Positions 1-7,730 of a DNA stretch of 27,860 nt are shown here, one piece after another. The notes under the pieces are model-generated. The model worked only from the letters and a program-made list of their open reading frames with translations. It did not search any database and was not told the DNA's origin. The stretch is from the NCBI GenBank assembly GCA_019417465.1, contig DXVF01000020.1, forward strand, positions 1 to 27,860, written 5' to 3'. The stretch comes from Clostridiales bacterium (GTDB lineage: Bacteria > Bacillota > Clostridia > TANB77 > CAG-508). Both the position numbers and the translations under genes were made by a program. Numbering within the stretch: the stretch's first letter is position 1; every line of letters begins with the position of its first letter.

Positions 1-52
1 TTTTTGTACATGATTAAATTCCATTTTTTGTACATTCTTATATTATCATTAA

Positions 53-496
53 CAAGTATTATCTGAAAATATAAACAATACAAATTTTACATTAGCTATT
101 GAAAATATTGAGGTAACTGAAAACTTATCTAAGTATTTAGATGATTTGAAAAAATCGGCTATGGATTTAAATGCTAAAGTATGTCTTGATTTAGGTCATC
201 TATTGTTTAGTATTTTTAAGTGTGGTGAAAATGAGCCACAGATATTAGGAATGATAGCAAATGACATATGGTGGATAAACAATATTGTGGAATTTCATTT
301 GCATGATTTTGATTCACAAAAATGTCATTTGAATATTGGCAAAGGTAATATGAATTTTGAATTGATAGCACCTTTCATTAATACCTTTTCCAGTATTCCT
401 ATTATATTAGAAACAACAATAGAAGACTTGAGTGTTCAAGGAGTAACAGAAGTCAAATTTGTAAAAGAGGTGTTAAATAAGTATGACAATATGTGA
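53..496 (+). pseudogene. TIM-barrel sugar isomerase/epimerase-like protein, 5'-truncated
   Basis: The reading frame is open from base 53, just after a TAA at 50-52, and runs about 147 codons to a TGA at 494-496. The translation looks like the C-terminal half of a xylose isomerase-like / AP-endonuclease-2 TIM barrel: a strand ending in IEN, then VCLDLGHLL, then VEFHLHDFD, then IPIILETT near the end. These match the metal-ligand strands of that family. No ATG with a ribosome binding site lies near the start; only a TTG at 146 and an internal ATG at 161 exist, and both would omit part of the fold. I infer a gene that has lost its N-terminal half, or whose start was removed at a sequence boundary. 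The 14-base overlap with the next gene suggests they were translated together. The 52 bases before it contain a direct repeat, TTTTTGTACA at 1-10 and 25-34. Confidence 0.55.
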
Positions 497-1169
497 GATT
501 TTTGATATCGAACAAATAGCACCTTTACATCAAGTGGTATTTGGTAGACCATTTCCATATGAGAGTTACAATAAAAAGTTAAAAGAACATAAAGTTTATT
601 TATATGCTTACTTTGAAAAGGAAAGTATTATTGGATACAGCATTGTAATTGACCAAGCAGAAGAAAAAAATTTATATGCATGGTATGGTGGACTTTTGCC
701 AGAATATCAAGGAAATGGTATTACTATTAGGTTCTTTGATATTATGGTTATGCGTGCTAGAGAGCTTAATTATCAGTCAATTACTTTAGCAAGTACTAAT
801 TGTAGACCTCATATGCTTAGATTAGCCATAAAATACGGTTTTGATATTTATGATTTAAAGAAACGTGATTATGGTGAAGGAAATAAGATTTACTTTCGTT
901 TTCCTATATTACCTGATACTAAACTAACAATAAGGTTGCATGAAGGAAATGATGTACTAAGACATGTAGATGTTGAGCGTATTCTCGTTTCTGCATATAA
1001 AAATAATTGCAGAGAAATTATTTTTGAGGATGTACAGGACAAAAATGATGAGGACATAATAAAGTATGTAATGAAGTATTGTAACAGTTTTATACACAAA
1101 CCATTTTTGATTATAAAAACTACAGACCAAGAATTGCAAAGGGAAGTTTCTAAATATAATAAGAAATAA
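483..1169 (+). CDS. GNAT family N-acetyltransferase
   Basis: This 228-residue protein has the GNAT fold. A central strand leads into GLLPEYQGNGI (about residues 70-80), the acetyl-CoA pyrophosphate loop of the Q/R-x-x-G-x-G/A type, followed by a helix and the late motif LRLAIKYGFDIY (about residues 112-123), typical of the C-terminal GNAT motif. About 85 residues after the GNAT core form an extra region that I do not recognise. The start ATG lies inside the 3' end of the truncated TIM-barrel gene (14-base overlap), so it is probably coupled to it. The substrate is unknown. A strong terminator follows directly. CGG occurs once, split as TAC-GGT, and the frame is not disturbed there. Confidence 0.85.
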   Translation: MTICEIFDIEQIAPLHQVVFGRPFPYESYNKKLKEHKVYLYAYFEKESIIGYSIVIDQAEEKNLYAWYGGLLPEYQGNGITIRFFDIMVMRARELNYQSITLASTNCRPHMLRLAIKYGFDIYDLKKRDYGEGNKIYFRFPILPDTKLTIRLHEGNDVLRHVDVERILVSAYKNNCREIIFEDVQDKNDEDIIKYVMKYCNSFIHKPFLIIKTTDQELQREVSKYNKK

Positions 1170-1179
1170 TAAAGCCTTT

Positions 1180-1226
1180 CACAAGAAGTGATATAATAAA
1201 TATTATATTGCTTCTTGTGTTTTTTT
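1180..1226 (+). terminator. Rho-independent terminator
   Basis: CACAAGAAG at 1180-1188 pairs with CTTCTTGTG at 1211-1219, and ATATAAT/ATTATAT extends the stem inward. A run of seven T follows. It ends the acetyltransferase transcript. Confidence 0.9.
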
Positions 1227-1243
1227 GGCTTACTTGCTATAAT
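1215..1243 (+). promoter_or_regulatory. Sigma-A-type promoter for the histidine phosphatase
   Basis: TTGTGT at 1215-1220 and a perfect TATAAT at 1238-1243 are 17 bases apart. The -35 overlaps the descending arm of the terminator. The leader to the ATG at 1260 would be very short, so the -35 assignment is tentative. Confidence 0.5.
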
Positions 1244-1259
1244 GAATCTGGTGAGGAAA

Positions 1260-1899
1260 ATGGAAAAAACAGTAATATATTTAATTAGACATTCTAAACA
1301 ATTGAAGATTAATAGTACATACTTATCTTGTGAAAATGAACAAATAAAAAATGAGAAAATAATATTATCAATTGAAGGTGAAAAAAAAGCACAAGAATTA
1401 AGTGAAAAAGAAGAATTAAAGAATATAGATATTTTATATTCAAGTAATTATGTTAGAGCTATAGCAACAGCTAAATATATAGCAGATAAAAATAATATAA
1501 GTATTAATATTGATGAAAGATTAGGAGAAAGAAAATTACGGTGATTTAGTAACATTAGAAGAATTGGGAAAGAAAAGTAAAAACGATTATACAACTGATC
1601 AATTGTTAGATGAGAATCTTAAAAATAAGGATGGGGAAAGTAATTTAGAAGTAAGAAACAGAATGTTAGAAACTATTTTCGAAATATTAAATAATTATCA
1701 AGGGAAAAAAATAGCAATTGTAAGCCATGGGGCATCTATAAAATATTTTATGCAAAATTTTTGTAAATATGATAGAGAATCTGAAATGTTAATTTATAAT
1801 GGAAAACCTGTATGTAACAAAAAATTGCAATCACCATCTATAATAAAAATTATATTTGAAGGCAATACTCTTGTGCAGATTGAAACGTTACCTAATTAA
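1260..1899 (+). CDS. Histidine phosphatase (phosphoglycerate mutase-like), +1 recoded
   Basis: Histidine phosphatase superfamily enzyme of about 212 residues once one extra base is skipped. The catalytic LIRHS lies near the N-terminus; SNYVRAIATAKYIA and DERLGER follow, and the second catalytic histidine is in VSHGASIKYF near the C-terminus. The frame breaks at 1539: TTA is followed by CGG-TGA, an immediate stop if read in triplets. Skipping the C gives TTA-GGT-GAT, the expected L-G-D after the conserved ER, and the rest of the domain, including the second histidine, stays open to 1899. Both halves are needed for catalysis, so I read this as one recoded gene rather than two. The start is ATG 1260, behind GGTGAGG; an in-frame TTG at 1215 lies in the terminator. 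The substrate is unknown. Confidence 0.8.
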
Positions 1900-1952
1900 A
1901 AAGCGTTGACGTTTATATAATTTAAAAAATAATAAAATAAGGATGAAGATTT

Positions 1953-2537
1953 ATGAAAGTAACATATAAAGATAGAAAATTAAAAGGAAATAGTTTATTA
2001 GAATGGGTAGATAATTATGTGTTAGTAGACATAGAAACAACAGGATTATCTCCAAAAGAAAATGATATTATAGAAATAGGAGCAATAAAAGTAAGACAAA
2101 ATAAAATTATTGACAAATATGAATCTTTAATAAAAATAGACTACAAATTAAATCCATTTATTACAAGATTAACAGGAATAACAAATGAAATGTTAAAAGA
2201 GGGGAAAGAATTAGAAAAAGTCTTAGATGAATTTATTAATTTTACAGGTTCTGATATTATTATGGGACATAATGTGAATTTTGATATTAATTTTATATAT
2301 GATAAGTGTGAAAAATATCTAGATACATATTTAAAAAATGATTTTATTGATACAATGAAAATAGCAAAAAAATTGTTACCAAATAGTCCAAATTATAAAT
2401 TAGGAACATTAGCTGAGATGTTTGATGTTAGCTATAAAAATGCACACAGGGGATTAACAGATGTAGAAATAACATTTGATGTATATAATAAGCTAAGAGA
2501 ATATGCTATAAAAGAAAATAATTTAGTTACATTATAA
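1953..2537 (+). CDS. 3'-5' exonuclease, DnaQ/PolC epsilon type
   Basis: A stand-alone DEDDh exonuclease of 194 residues. ExoI is VDIETTGLS (acidic residues at about 25 and 27), ExoII is GHNVNFDINF (about residue 107), and ExoIII is HRGLTDV, with the general-base histidine followed by the last aspartate (about residues 168-173). The IIEIGAIKV strand after ExoI matches PolC/DnaQ proofreading domains. It would remove 3'-terminal nucleotides from DNA or RNA using two metal ions; whether it works in repair or RNA turnover cannot be told. An AAGGATGAAG site precedes the ATG, and it lies 53 bases after the phosphatase. Confidence 0.9.
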   Translation: MKVTYKDRKLKGNSLLEWVDNYVLVDIETTGLSPKENDIIEIGAIKVRQNKIIDKYESLIKIDYKLNPFITRLTGITNEMLKEGKELEKVLDEFINFTGSDIIMGHNVNFDINFIYDKCEKYLDTYLKNDFIDTMKIAKKLLPNSPNYKLGTLAEMFDVSYKNAHRGLTDVEITFDVYNKLREYAIKENNLVTL

Positions 2538-2564
2538 AATATTAAAAAGTTGAGGAGGAAGGAA

Positions 2565-3234
2565 ATGCCATCTTGGGGAATACATTTAGCAACTACTAAA
2601 AAAATATTAGAAAAGATTAATATAGAAGATAAAAATGATTTCATATTTGGTAATATTTTACCAGATATCCTAAATGGATATTTAATAAAAGATGTGTCAA
2701 ATATAGTAAGCCATAAATATACACATTATGATACATATAATCAAGAAAGATTTAGTAGTTATAAAAAGTTTTATGAACTATATAAACAAAATCTTGATAA
2801 TAAAGTAATATTAGGATATTTAATACATTTAATGACAGATAATTTATGGAATAAAGAATTTTATAATAAAAAGGCAATATTTGATAATGATGAAATAATT
2901 CGGACTAAAGCTAGTAGAAGGAAAAATAAAGAGTAGTAATCATGAAAATGTAAGAAGAATAAAACAAAGAGACTTTAAGATATTTGCTGATTATTTATTT
3001 CATAAAGGAGATATAGTAGAGCCTGTATATAGTGAGTCTTTAATAAATAAATCAAATGTAATTGATGTTATTAACATTAATGGGGAAGATATAAAAAAAT
3101 CAATCGATTATATAAAAAATGAAAGAGAAAAGTCATTAAAAATAGATGATGATTTATCTTATGAAACATTTACACAAAAAGAAATTGAAGAATTTTTTTA
3201 TGAGGTAACAAACAAGATTATTAATTTTATATAA
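2565..3234 (+). CDS. Zinc-dependent phospholipase C-like protein, +1 recoded
   Basis: A protein of about 222 residues after one recoding step. The N-terminal MPSWGIHLATT, the GNILPDI segment, HKYTH and HLMTDNLWN form the His/Asp pattern of the zinc-dependent phospholipase C / nuclease-like family often annotated as hypothetical in Clostridia. At 2901 the frame reads ATT-CGG-ACT and ends at 2936. Skipping the C gives ATT-GGA-CTA and an open frame of about 110 more codons, including a well-formed helical C-terminus, to the TAA at 3232-3234. The start is ATG 2565, seven bases after AGGAGGA; the upstream in-frame TTG at 2550 lies before this site. Membership in the phospholipase family is by resemblance only. 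Confidence 0.7.
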
Positions 3235-3545
3235 TAGAAAATTTAACTAATATGACTTTTATTACATGAAATAATTGCATACAGTTTTTTTAAAAAATTG
3301 GCGTACTCGAACAATATATTTTTGCACAAAGTTGCTTTGCAATTTTGTAGGATGAACAATTAAACGTGGCATATAAGGTTCTCTAAAGGTCATAAAATTT
3401 TAATTATGTTTTTTTATTCTTAGGATGTAATTTTAGTAAAATATACCAAAATAGTAAGTATTTTGGTATATTTTAACAATTTTTTCTTGACATATAAAAT
3501 AATCTATATATAATAATATTTATTGATATATTTTAATTTATTAAC
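3235..3545. other. Gene-free stretch between convergent genes
   Basis: No open frame with a start site is seen. It holds a small hairpin at about 3327-3350 (ACAAAGTTGC against GCAATTTTGT) without a T-run, and the perfect dyad at 3438-3474 listed separately. Confidence 0.6.
3438..3474 (-). terminator. Perfect 15-bp dyad, probable bidirectional terminator
   Basis: AAAATATACCAAAAT at 3438-3452 and its exact complement at 3460-3474 flank a 7-base loop. It lies 70 bases past the end of the minus-strand repressor. A terminator is the simplest reading; a protein-binding site is possible. Confidence 0.65.
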
Positions 3546-4139
3546 TTATTTCAAAAATCGCTCTGATTTTACAATAATTCCCAAAACTTTCAAATCTCTA
3601 ATATCTTTTTCTAAACAAACTATTGGTTCATAATCTGTATTTAGAGGTTTCAATATAAGACCAATATCTGTTTTAACTATTTTTCTTATTAGTATTTCAT
3701 TTTTATAATCAATAACGCAAATATTTTCAGGTTTATATTTAGACTGACATTTAATAAGTAACCTGTCACCTTTTAAAATTTCAGGAATTAAACTATCATC
3801 TTTTTGAGTTAAGGCAATATAATCATTAGAATTTGCAAGTATACTAGAAATAATAATACTATCATCTGATTCAGAATTTAATATTCTAATTTTTACATAT
3901 TCATTTGAATTCATATTTGGATACTTATTATCAGATAAACCACTCAGCCAAGAAGGTGATACTTTATATAATTTGGCAATTTTTTCAATAGTACTAATAT
4001 TAGGATTTTTAATCTGACCATTTGCATACTTTGCAATAGTGCCTTTAGATTTTAGTCCTAATTTTTGTGATAATTCTTCATAAGTATAAAGCTTCTTAGA
4101 TAATAGTTCATTTAATCTTTCTTGAAATAATTTATTCAT
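3546..4139 (-). CDS. CI/LexA-like repressor: HTH plus S24 peptidase domain
   Basis: A 197-residue phage-type repressor. An N-terminal XRE helix-turn-helix (about residues 18-66, with YTYEELSQKLGL, GTIAKYANGQ and ISTIEKIAKLYKVSPSWL) is followed by a linker and a C-terminal S24 domain with the Ser of DDSLIPE at 116 and the Lys of LIRKI at 153. The 37-residue Ser-Lys spacing equals that of LexA. I see no clear Ala-Gly cleavage site, so self-cleavage is not proven. It faces the small HTH gene at 4307 across a 167-base region with operator-like dyads, in the manner of cI/cro. It may be the surviving regulator of a prophage or integrative element, but no phage structural or integrase gene is present. 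Confidence 0.88.
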   Translation of the reverse strand: MNKLFQERLNELLSKKLYTYEELSQKLGLKSKGTIAKYANGQIKNPNISTIEKIAKLYKVSPSWLSGLSDNKYPNMNSNEYVKIRILNSESDDSIIISSILANSNDYIALTQKDDSLIPEILKGDRLLIKCQSKYKPENICVIDYKNEILIRKIVKTDIGLILKPLNTDYEPIVCLEKDIRDLKVLGIIVKSERFLK

Positions 4140-4170
4140 ATTTCAGCCCCCTAAATTATAAATCAACACG

Positions 4171-4199
4171 ATTATAACATTTTGTTTCTAATTTGTAAA
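4171..4199 (-). promoter_or_regulatory. Promoter of the CI-like repressor
   Basis: Read on the minus strand, TTTACA (4199-4194) and a perfect TATAAT (4176-4171) are 17 bases apart. The operator dyad at 4184-4200 covers the -35 and spacer, which suggests autoregulation. Confidence 0.75.
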
Positions 4200-4286
4200 C
4201 AAAACGGTGCAATAATATCTAGAAAAGTTTCTTACAATTATTGACAATAAAGTTTAAATATTATATCATGTTTCTTAATAAGAAAC
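4180..4286. promoter_or_regulatory. Operator cluster between divergent HTH genes
   Basis: Three related sites share the half-site GTTTCT(T)A. One is GTTTCTAATTTGTAAAC at 4184-4200, inside a longer dyad TTTTGTTT/AAACAAAA at 4180-4204. The second is a half-site GTTTCTTA at 4227-4234, just before the rightward -35. The third is GTTTCTTAATAAGAAAC at 4270-4286, directly after the rightward -10. Their placement over both promoters fits binding by the CI-like and Cro-like proteins. The assignment is inference from symmetry and position. Confidence 0.7.
4241..4269 (+). promoter_or_regulatory. Rightward promoter of the cro-like gene
   Basis: A consensus TTGACA at 4241-4246 and TATCAT at 4264-4269 have 17-base spacing and lie about 40 bases before the ATG. 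The TTG that begins the longer open frame at 4241 is this -35 box, which rules it out as a start codon. Confidence 0.8.
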
Positions 4287-4306
4287 GAATTAAAAGGAGT
4301 AGTTGT

Positions 4307-4558
4307 ATGAATCCTGAAATCATTGGAAATAGATTAAAAGCATTAATGGCAATAAGGAATATAAAGAGGAGTTATTTAGCAAAAGAATTAGGAATAAGTT
4401 ATAACACTTTAACCAAGAAGTTAAATGGCCAAAGAGAGTTTGGAATCAACGAAATGTGGAAAATAAAAGAAGTATTAGAATTAGATCAAGAATTATGCGC
4501 AGATGTATTTTTTAATCCTAAATTTTTAATAGATGACCAAAATAATTTAGTACAATAG
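4307..4558 (+). CDS. Cro-like small HTH transcription regulator
   Basis: An 83-residue protein with one XRE-type helix-turn-helix: IGNRLKALMAIRNIKRSYLAKELGISYNTLTKKLNG (in part) occupies about residues 4-40. It ends in an acidic LELDQELCADVFF stretch common in phage Cro/Xis-like regulators. The start is ATG 4307 behind AAAAGGAG, because the upstream extension overlaps the promoter. It is divergent from the CI-like repressor and shares its operators, so I infer that it is the opposing regulator. The downstream HD gene begins 57 bases later and may be in the same transcript. Confidence 0.8.
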   Translation: MNPEIIGNRLKALMAIRNIKRSYLAKELGISYNTLTKKLNGQREFGINEMWKIKEVLELDQELCADVFFNPKFLIDDQNNLVQ

Positions 4559-4615
4559 GAATATTTTAAAAGTTTGTGAATACATTATAAATATATAGAT
4601 AAAAGGATGGAAAAT

Positions 4616-5272
4616 ATGGACGAGTATAGAATGTTAGAAATATTACAATTATATATTAAAGATGAAATGTCGAAAAATGACAGTTCACATGATTGGTGGC
4701 ATGTAAAAAGAGTATATAACAATGCAATATTAATTAATGAAGAAGAAAAATGTAATCCTTTTATTATTAAAGTAATCGCTTTGCTACATGATATATATGA
4801 TCATAAATATAGTAATGGAAGTATAAAAACTAATTTAACTAAATTATTAATAAAATTAGATTTATACAGATTTTTTAAACCAGCAGATATTCAAAATATA
4901 TTAAATAGTTGTGAAAATATAAGTTTTAGTAGTAATTTAGATTGCCAAAAAGAGCTTTCAAATGAAGGAAAAATTGTACAAGATGCAGATAGATTAGATG
5001 CAATTGGAGCAATTGGTATAGCTAGAGTATTTACATATGGGGGGAAACACGAAAAAGAAATATATAATCCAGATGAAGAAAATAATATTATAACAAACGA
5101 AGAATATTATAAAAGAGGTTCAAATACATCAATTAGTCATTTTTACGATAAATTATTAAAAATAAAGGAAACAATGAACACTGAAACAGCAAAAAGATTA
5201 GCAGAGCATAGGCAAAAATATATGGAACAATTTTTAGAAGAGTTTTATGCAGAATGGAATGGTAGAAAGTAA
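4616..5272 (+). CDS. HD-domain phosphohydrolase (YedJ/YpgQ-like)
   Basis: A metal-dependent HD hydrolase of about 218 residues. The N-terminal HDWWHVKRV supplies the first histidines (about residues 25-29), ALLHDIYDHKY is the HD pair, and QDADRLDAIGAIGIARVFTYGG holds the late aspartate. The layout matches YedJ/YpgQ-type proteins, some of which hydrolyse nucleoside triphosphates to pyrophosphate; I infer a nucleotide or phosphate-ester substrate. Two ATGs compete: 4607 touches the AAAAGG site with no spacer, while 4616 has normal spacing, so I chose 4616. It reads through without CGG and heads a row with the radical SAM and P-loop genes. Confidence 0.85.
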   Translation: MDEYRMLEILQLYIKDEMSKNDSSHDWWHVKRVYNNAILINEEEKCNPFIIKVIALLHDIYDHKYSNGSIKTNLTKLLIKLDLYRFFKPADIQNILNSCENISFSSNLDCQKELSNEGKIVQDADRLDAIGAIGIARVFTYGGKHEKEIYNPDEENNIITNEEYYKRGSNTSISHFYDKLLKIKETMNTETAKRLAEHRQKYMEQFLEEFYAEWNGRK

Positions 5273-5303
5273 GTATATTTTTGGTAAAGGAGTGTTTTGA
5301 TGT

Positions 5304-6222
5304 ATGGTAGAAAAAAATGATATTCGATTTTTAATAACTCGGAGATTGTAATTATAAATGTTATTTTTGTCATCATGAAGGTATAGAAGAAAAAAGTCAA
5401 AATTTATTAACAAGCGATGATTATTGTAAATTATATAAAATTTATAGTAATTATTATAAATTTAATGGTGTAACGTTATCAGGAGGAGAACCATTAGTAA
5501 GAAATGATTGTATCGAAATTGCAGAAAAATTATATAAAAATGGTGCAAAAATAACTTTAGTAACAAATGGTTATTTGTTAGATAAAAAAATAGAAATATG
5601 CAAATATATAAATAGAATTAATTTATCTATACATACATTAAATTCTAGCAATTATGAAAAAATAGTATGTGTAAAAAATACATATAATAAAGTAATTGAT
5701 AATATAGAATTAGTAAGAAAATTATATCCTAATATACAAATAAGGCTAAATTCTACATTAATAAAAGGTGTTAATTGGTCAAGTAAAGAACTAGAAAATT
5801 TAATAGAATTCTCAAAAAGTATAAATTCAAGTATAAAATTTACAGAACTCTTTCCTAGTATAGATGAAAACTGTGTAAAAGAGGAAGAAATAGCAAAAAA
5901 ACTATTAGAATATGGATATCAAAAAATAGAAGATGATAATAGATCAAGAGTATATGAAAAAGAAAAACATAAAATATATTTAACAAGATGTGTATGTTCT
6001 ACAGCAAAATTAACATATTCTCCATTAAAATATTGCATAGAATGTAGTGATTTATATGTAAATCATGATGGAACATTTGCACCATGTAGACTAAAAAAGG
6101 AGAAAATTAATTTTGTAGATGAATTAAAAACTGATGACATAACTGCAATTTTAAACAAAATTTTAATAGCAAAAAGAAAAATAAAAAAAGAAGAATGCAA
6201 TAAATATCTGAAAGCTATTTAA
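5304..6222 (+). CDS. MoaA-like radical SAM protein, +1 recoded
   Basis: A radical SAM enzyme of about 305 residues once the extra base at 5340 is skipped. ATG 5304 gives MVEKNDIRFLIT, then CGG-AGA in triplets; skipping the C gives GGA-GAT followed by CNYKCYFCHHEG, the C-x3-C-x2-C iron-sulphur cluster site. TLSGGEPLV is the SAM-binding GGEP motif. The C-terminus has further cysteines (CVC, YCIEC, PCR) with NHDGTFAPCR, resembling the second cluster region of MoaA. In triplet reading the first 12 codons would be lost from the cluster domain and no start would precede the cysteines. ATG 5300 has better ribosome site spacing but stops after six codons. The substrate is unknown; no molybdopterin genes are nearby. 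Confidence 0.85.
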
Positions 6223-6313
6223 AAAATAAAAATTTAAAAGCTATAAAGAATACAAGGAAAAAATAATATAGTAAATTTTTAAAAGCTATTAAAAATAGAT
6301 AGGTGTGATTTAT

Positions 6314-6916
6314 ATGAAAGATAAAATATTAGTTCCAGTAGTAGGTATTCATTCTGCAGGAAAAAGTACCATATTATCAATATTAGACAAATGGGGATAT
6401 ATTACGCAAGGAGAATGTGCAGAAGAAATAAGAGTAAATAAGAAGGTTAAAGCTGGAGCATTAGCAAATAGTTCATTTGAGGAAGTGGTAAAAAAAGCAG
6501 AATTAGAAAGAGATAAAATTAGAGATTGGAAAAACGAAAAAGTCATTTTTGTAGAAAGTTGGCATATTCTTACACTAGCATACATGCTTACACGAGGTAA
6601 GAAACTAGGAGATATATCAGAATATTTGGAATATGTAAAGAATAAGCAAAAGGAACTAAAGATACTTTGTTTTTATCTAAAATCTAATCCATATAAGATT
6701 CTAGAGCGCTCTAGAAAATTACATACAGAAGAAGATATCGATAAATATTATACTTTTTATGAAAAGCTACAATTAAATATAGAATATATATTAAAACTAT
6801 TGAATACTGATTATTATGAATTTAACACAACTAAGTCTATAGAAGAAACCAAAAAAGAGATACAAGAATGTTTATTTAAATTAAATATATCTAAAAAAGA
6901 ATTAGTAAAATTATAA
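6314..6916 (+). CDS. P-loop NTPase / kinase-like protein
   Basis: A protein of about 200 residues with a Walker A near its N-terminus (VVGIHSAGKST, about residues 8-18) and a plausible Walker B-like strand EKVIFVES (about residues 76-83). The layout, P-loop first and then a helical lid rich in Lys/Arg, resembles AAA_28/NadR-type or nucleoside-kinase-like proteins. The start is ATG 6314, eight bases after AGGTG; the in-frame GTG at 6305 overlaps that site. The upstream gap 6223-6313 carries three copies of AAAGCTAT-like sequence. It is one of three probably linked genes (HD, radical SAM, NTPase). The substrate is unknown. Confidence 0.7.
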   Translation: MKDKILVPVVGIHSAGKSTILSILDKWGYITQGECAEEIRVNKKVKAGALANSSFEEVVKKAELERDKIRDWKNEKVIFVESWHILTLAYMLTRGKKLGDISEYLEYVKNKQKELKILCFYLKSNPYKILERSRKLHTEEDIDKYYTFYEKLQLNIEYILKLLNTDYYEFNTTKSIEETKKEIQECLFKLNISKKELVKL

Positions 6917-6940
6917 AATTTATAATAAAGGAGATCAACT

Positions 6941-7675
6941 ATGAAGTACAAAAGAATTTTATTAAAATTAAGTGGTGGAGCATTATCAGGTGATAAAGAT
7001 TTTGGATTTGAAAAAGAATCTTTAGAAAATATTACAGAAGAGATTATTAAAGCTATAGAATCTGGAATAGAAGTAGCTATATTAGTAGGTGGAGGAAATA
7101 TTTTTAGAGGAAGAACAGCCGAAGAATGGGAAATAGAAAGAGCAGAAGCAGATAATATAGGAATGCTTGCAACAATTATTAACAGTTTAATTTTAAGAGG
7201 AGCTCTAAATTCAAAAGGAATAATGAATGTTAGAGTTATGACAGCTCTTCCAATAAATAGTGTTGCAGAGCCATATATTAGACTAAAAGCAATAAATCAT
7301 TTAGATAAAGGGAAAGTAGTCATTTTTGGAGGAGGTGTAGGACAACCATTTGTCACAACAGATTATCCATCAGTTCAAAGGGCAATAGAAATTAGAGCAG
7401 ATGTAGTTTTAATGGCAAAACATGGCACAGATGGTGTATATACAGAAAATCCTACAAAAAATCCTAATGCTAAAAGATATAAAAGTATTCAGTATGAAGA
7501 TGTAATAAAAAATGATCTACAAGTTGCAGATCAAAGTTCATTTATATTAGCTAAAGAATATAAAATGCCAATGTACGTATTTGATTTTAAAGAGAAAGAT
7601 TCAATACTTAAGATATGTGAAGGGAAAAATATTGGAACATATATAGGAGAAGATTGCAAAACGGAGTTATATTAA
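6941..7675 (+). CDS. pyrH: UMP kinase
   Basis: Amino-acid-kinase family UMP kinase of 244 residues, which phosphorylates UMP to UDP. LLKLSGGALSG is the N-terminal phosphate-binding loop, VAILVGGGNIFRG follows, then the uridylate site region ADNIGMLATIINSLIL, and later FGGGVGQPFVTTDYPSVQRAIEI and MAKHGTDGVYTENP. All are typical of PyrH. The family's usual neighbours tsf and frr are absent, so the gene is separated from its common operon. GGAGATC lies just before the ATG. It contains CGG once, split as ACG-GAG, without a frame change. Confidence 0.93.
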   Translation: MKYKRILLKLSGGALSGDKDFGFEKESLENITEEIIKAIESGIEVAILVGGGNIFRGRTAEEWEIERAEADNIGMLATIINSLILRGALNSKGIMNVRVMTALPINSVAEPYIRLKAINHLDKGKVVIFGGGVGQPFVTTDYPSVQRAIEIRADVVLMAKHGTDGVYTENPTKNPNAKRYKSIQYEDVIKNDLQVADQSSFILAKEYKMPMYVFDFKEKDSILKICEGKNIGTYIGEDCKTELY

Positions 7676-7678
7676 GCT

Positions 7679-7730
7679 GGACAAAGGGGAAGTTTTCTTG
7701 GACAAGAGAACCGTCCCTTCGTCCATTTTT
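7679..7730. terminator. Bidirectional REP-like hairpin terminator
   Basis: Two 23-base arms (7679-7701 and 7702-7724) form an imperfect hairpin, starting GGAC and ending GTCC, with several G-T pairs, followed by a T-run. The GAACCGTCCC core resembles dispersed GGACGGTTC-type repeats common in clostridial genomes. It sits between two convergent genes and probably ends both. Confidence 0.7.

Noticed and set aside
890..1139. Minus-strand open frames inside the acetyltransferase gene and similar shadows elsewhere
   Set aside because: They lie opposite well-supported genes, lack ribosome sites and show no family resemblance; they reflect the AT-rich composition.
3300..3320. tRNA 3'-end fragment / attachment site near the repressor
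   Set aside because: The minus strand has a GTTCGAG-like string, but no T-arm pairing, no matching second copy and no integrase were seen.
5300..5320. Alternative start ATG 5300 for the radical SAM gene
   Set aside because: It has better ribosome-site spacing but stops after six codons; ATG 5304 leads directly into the conserved sequence before the cluster motif.
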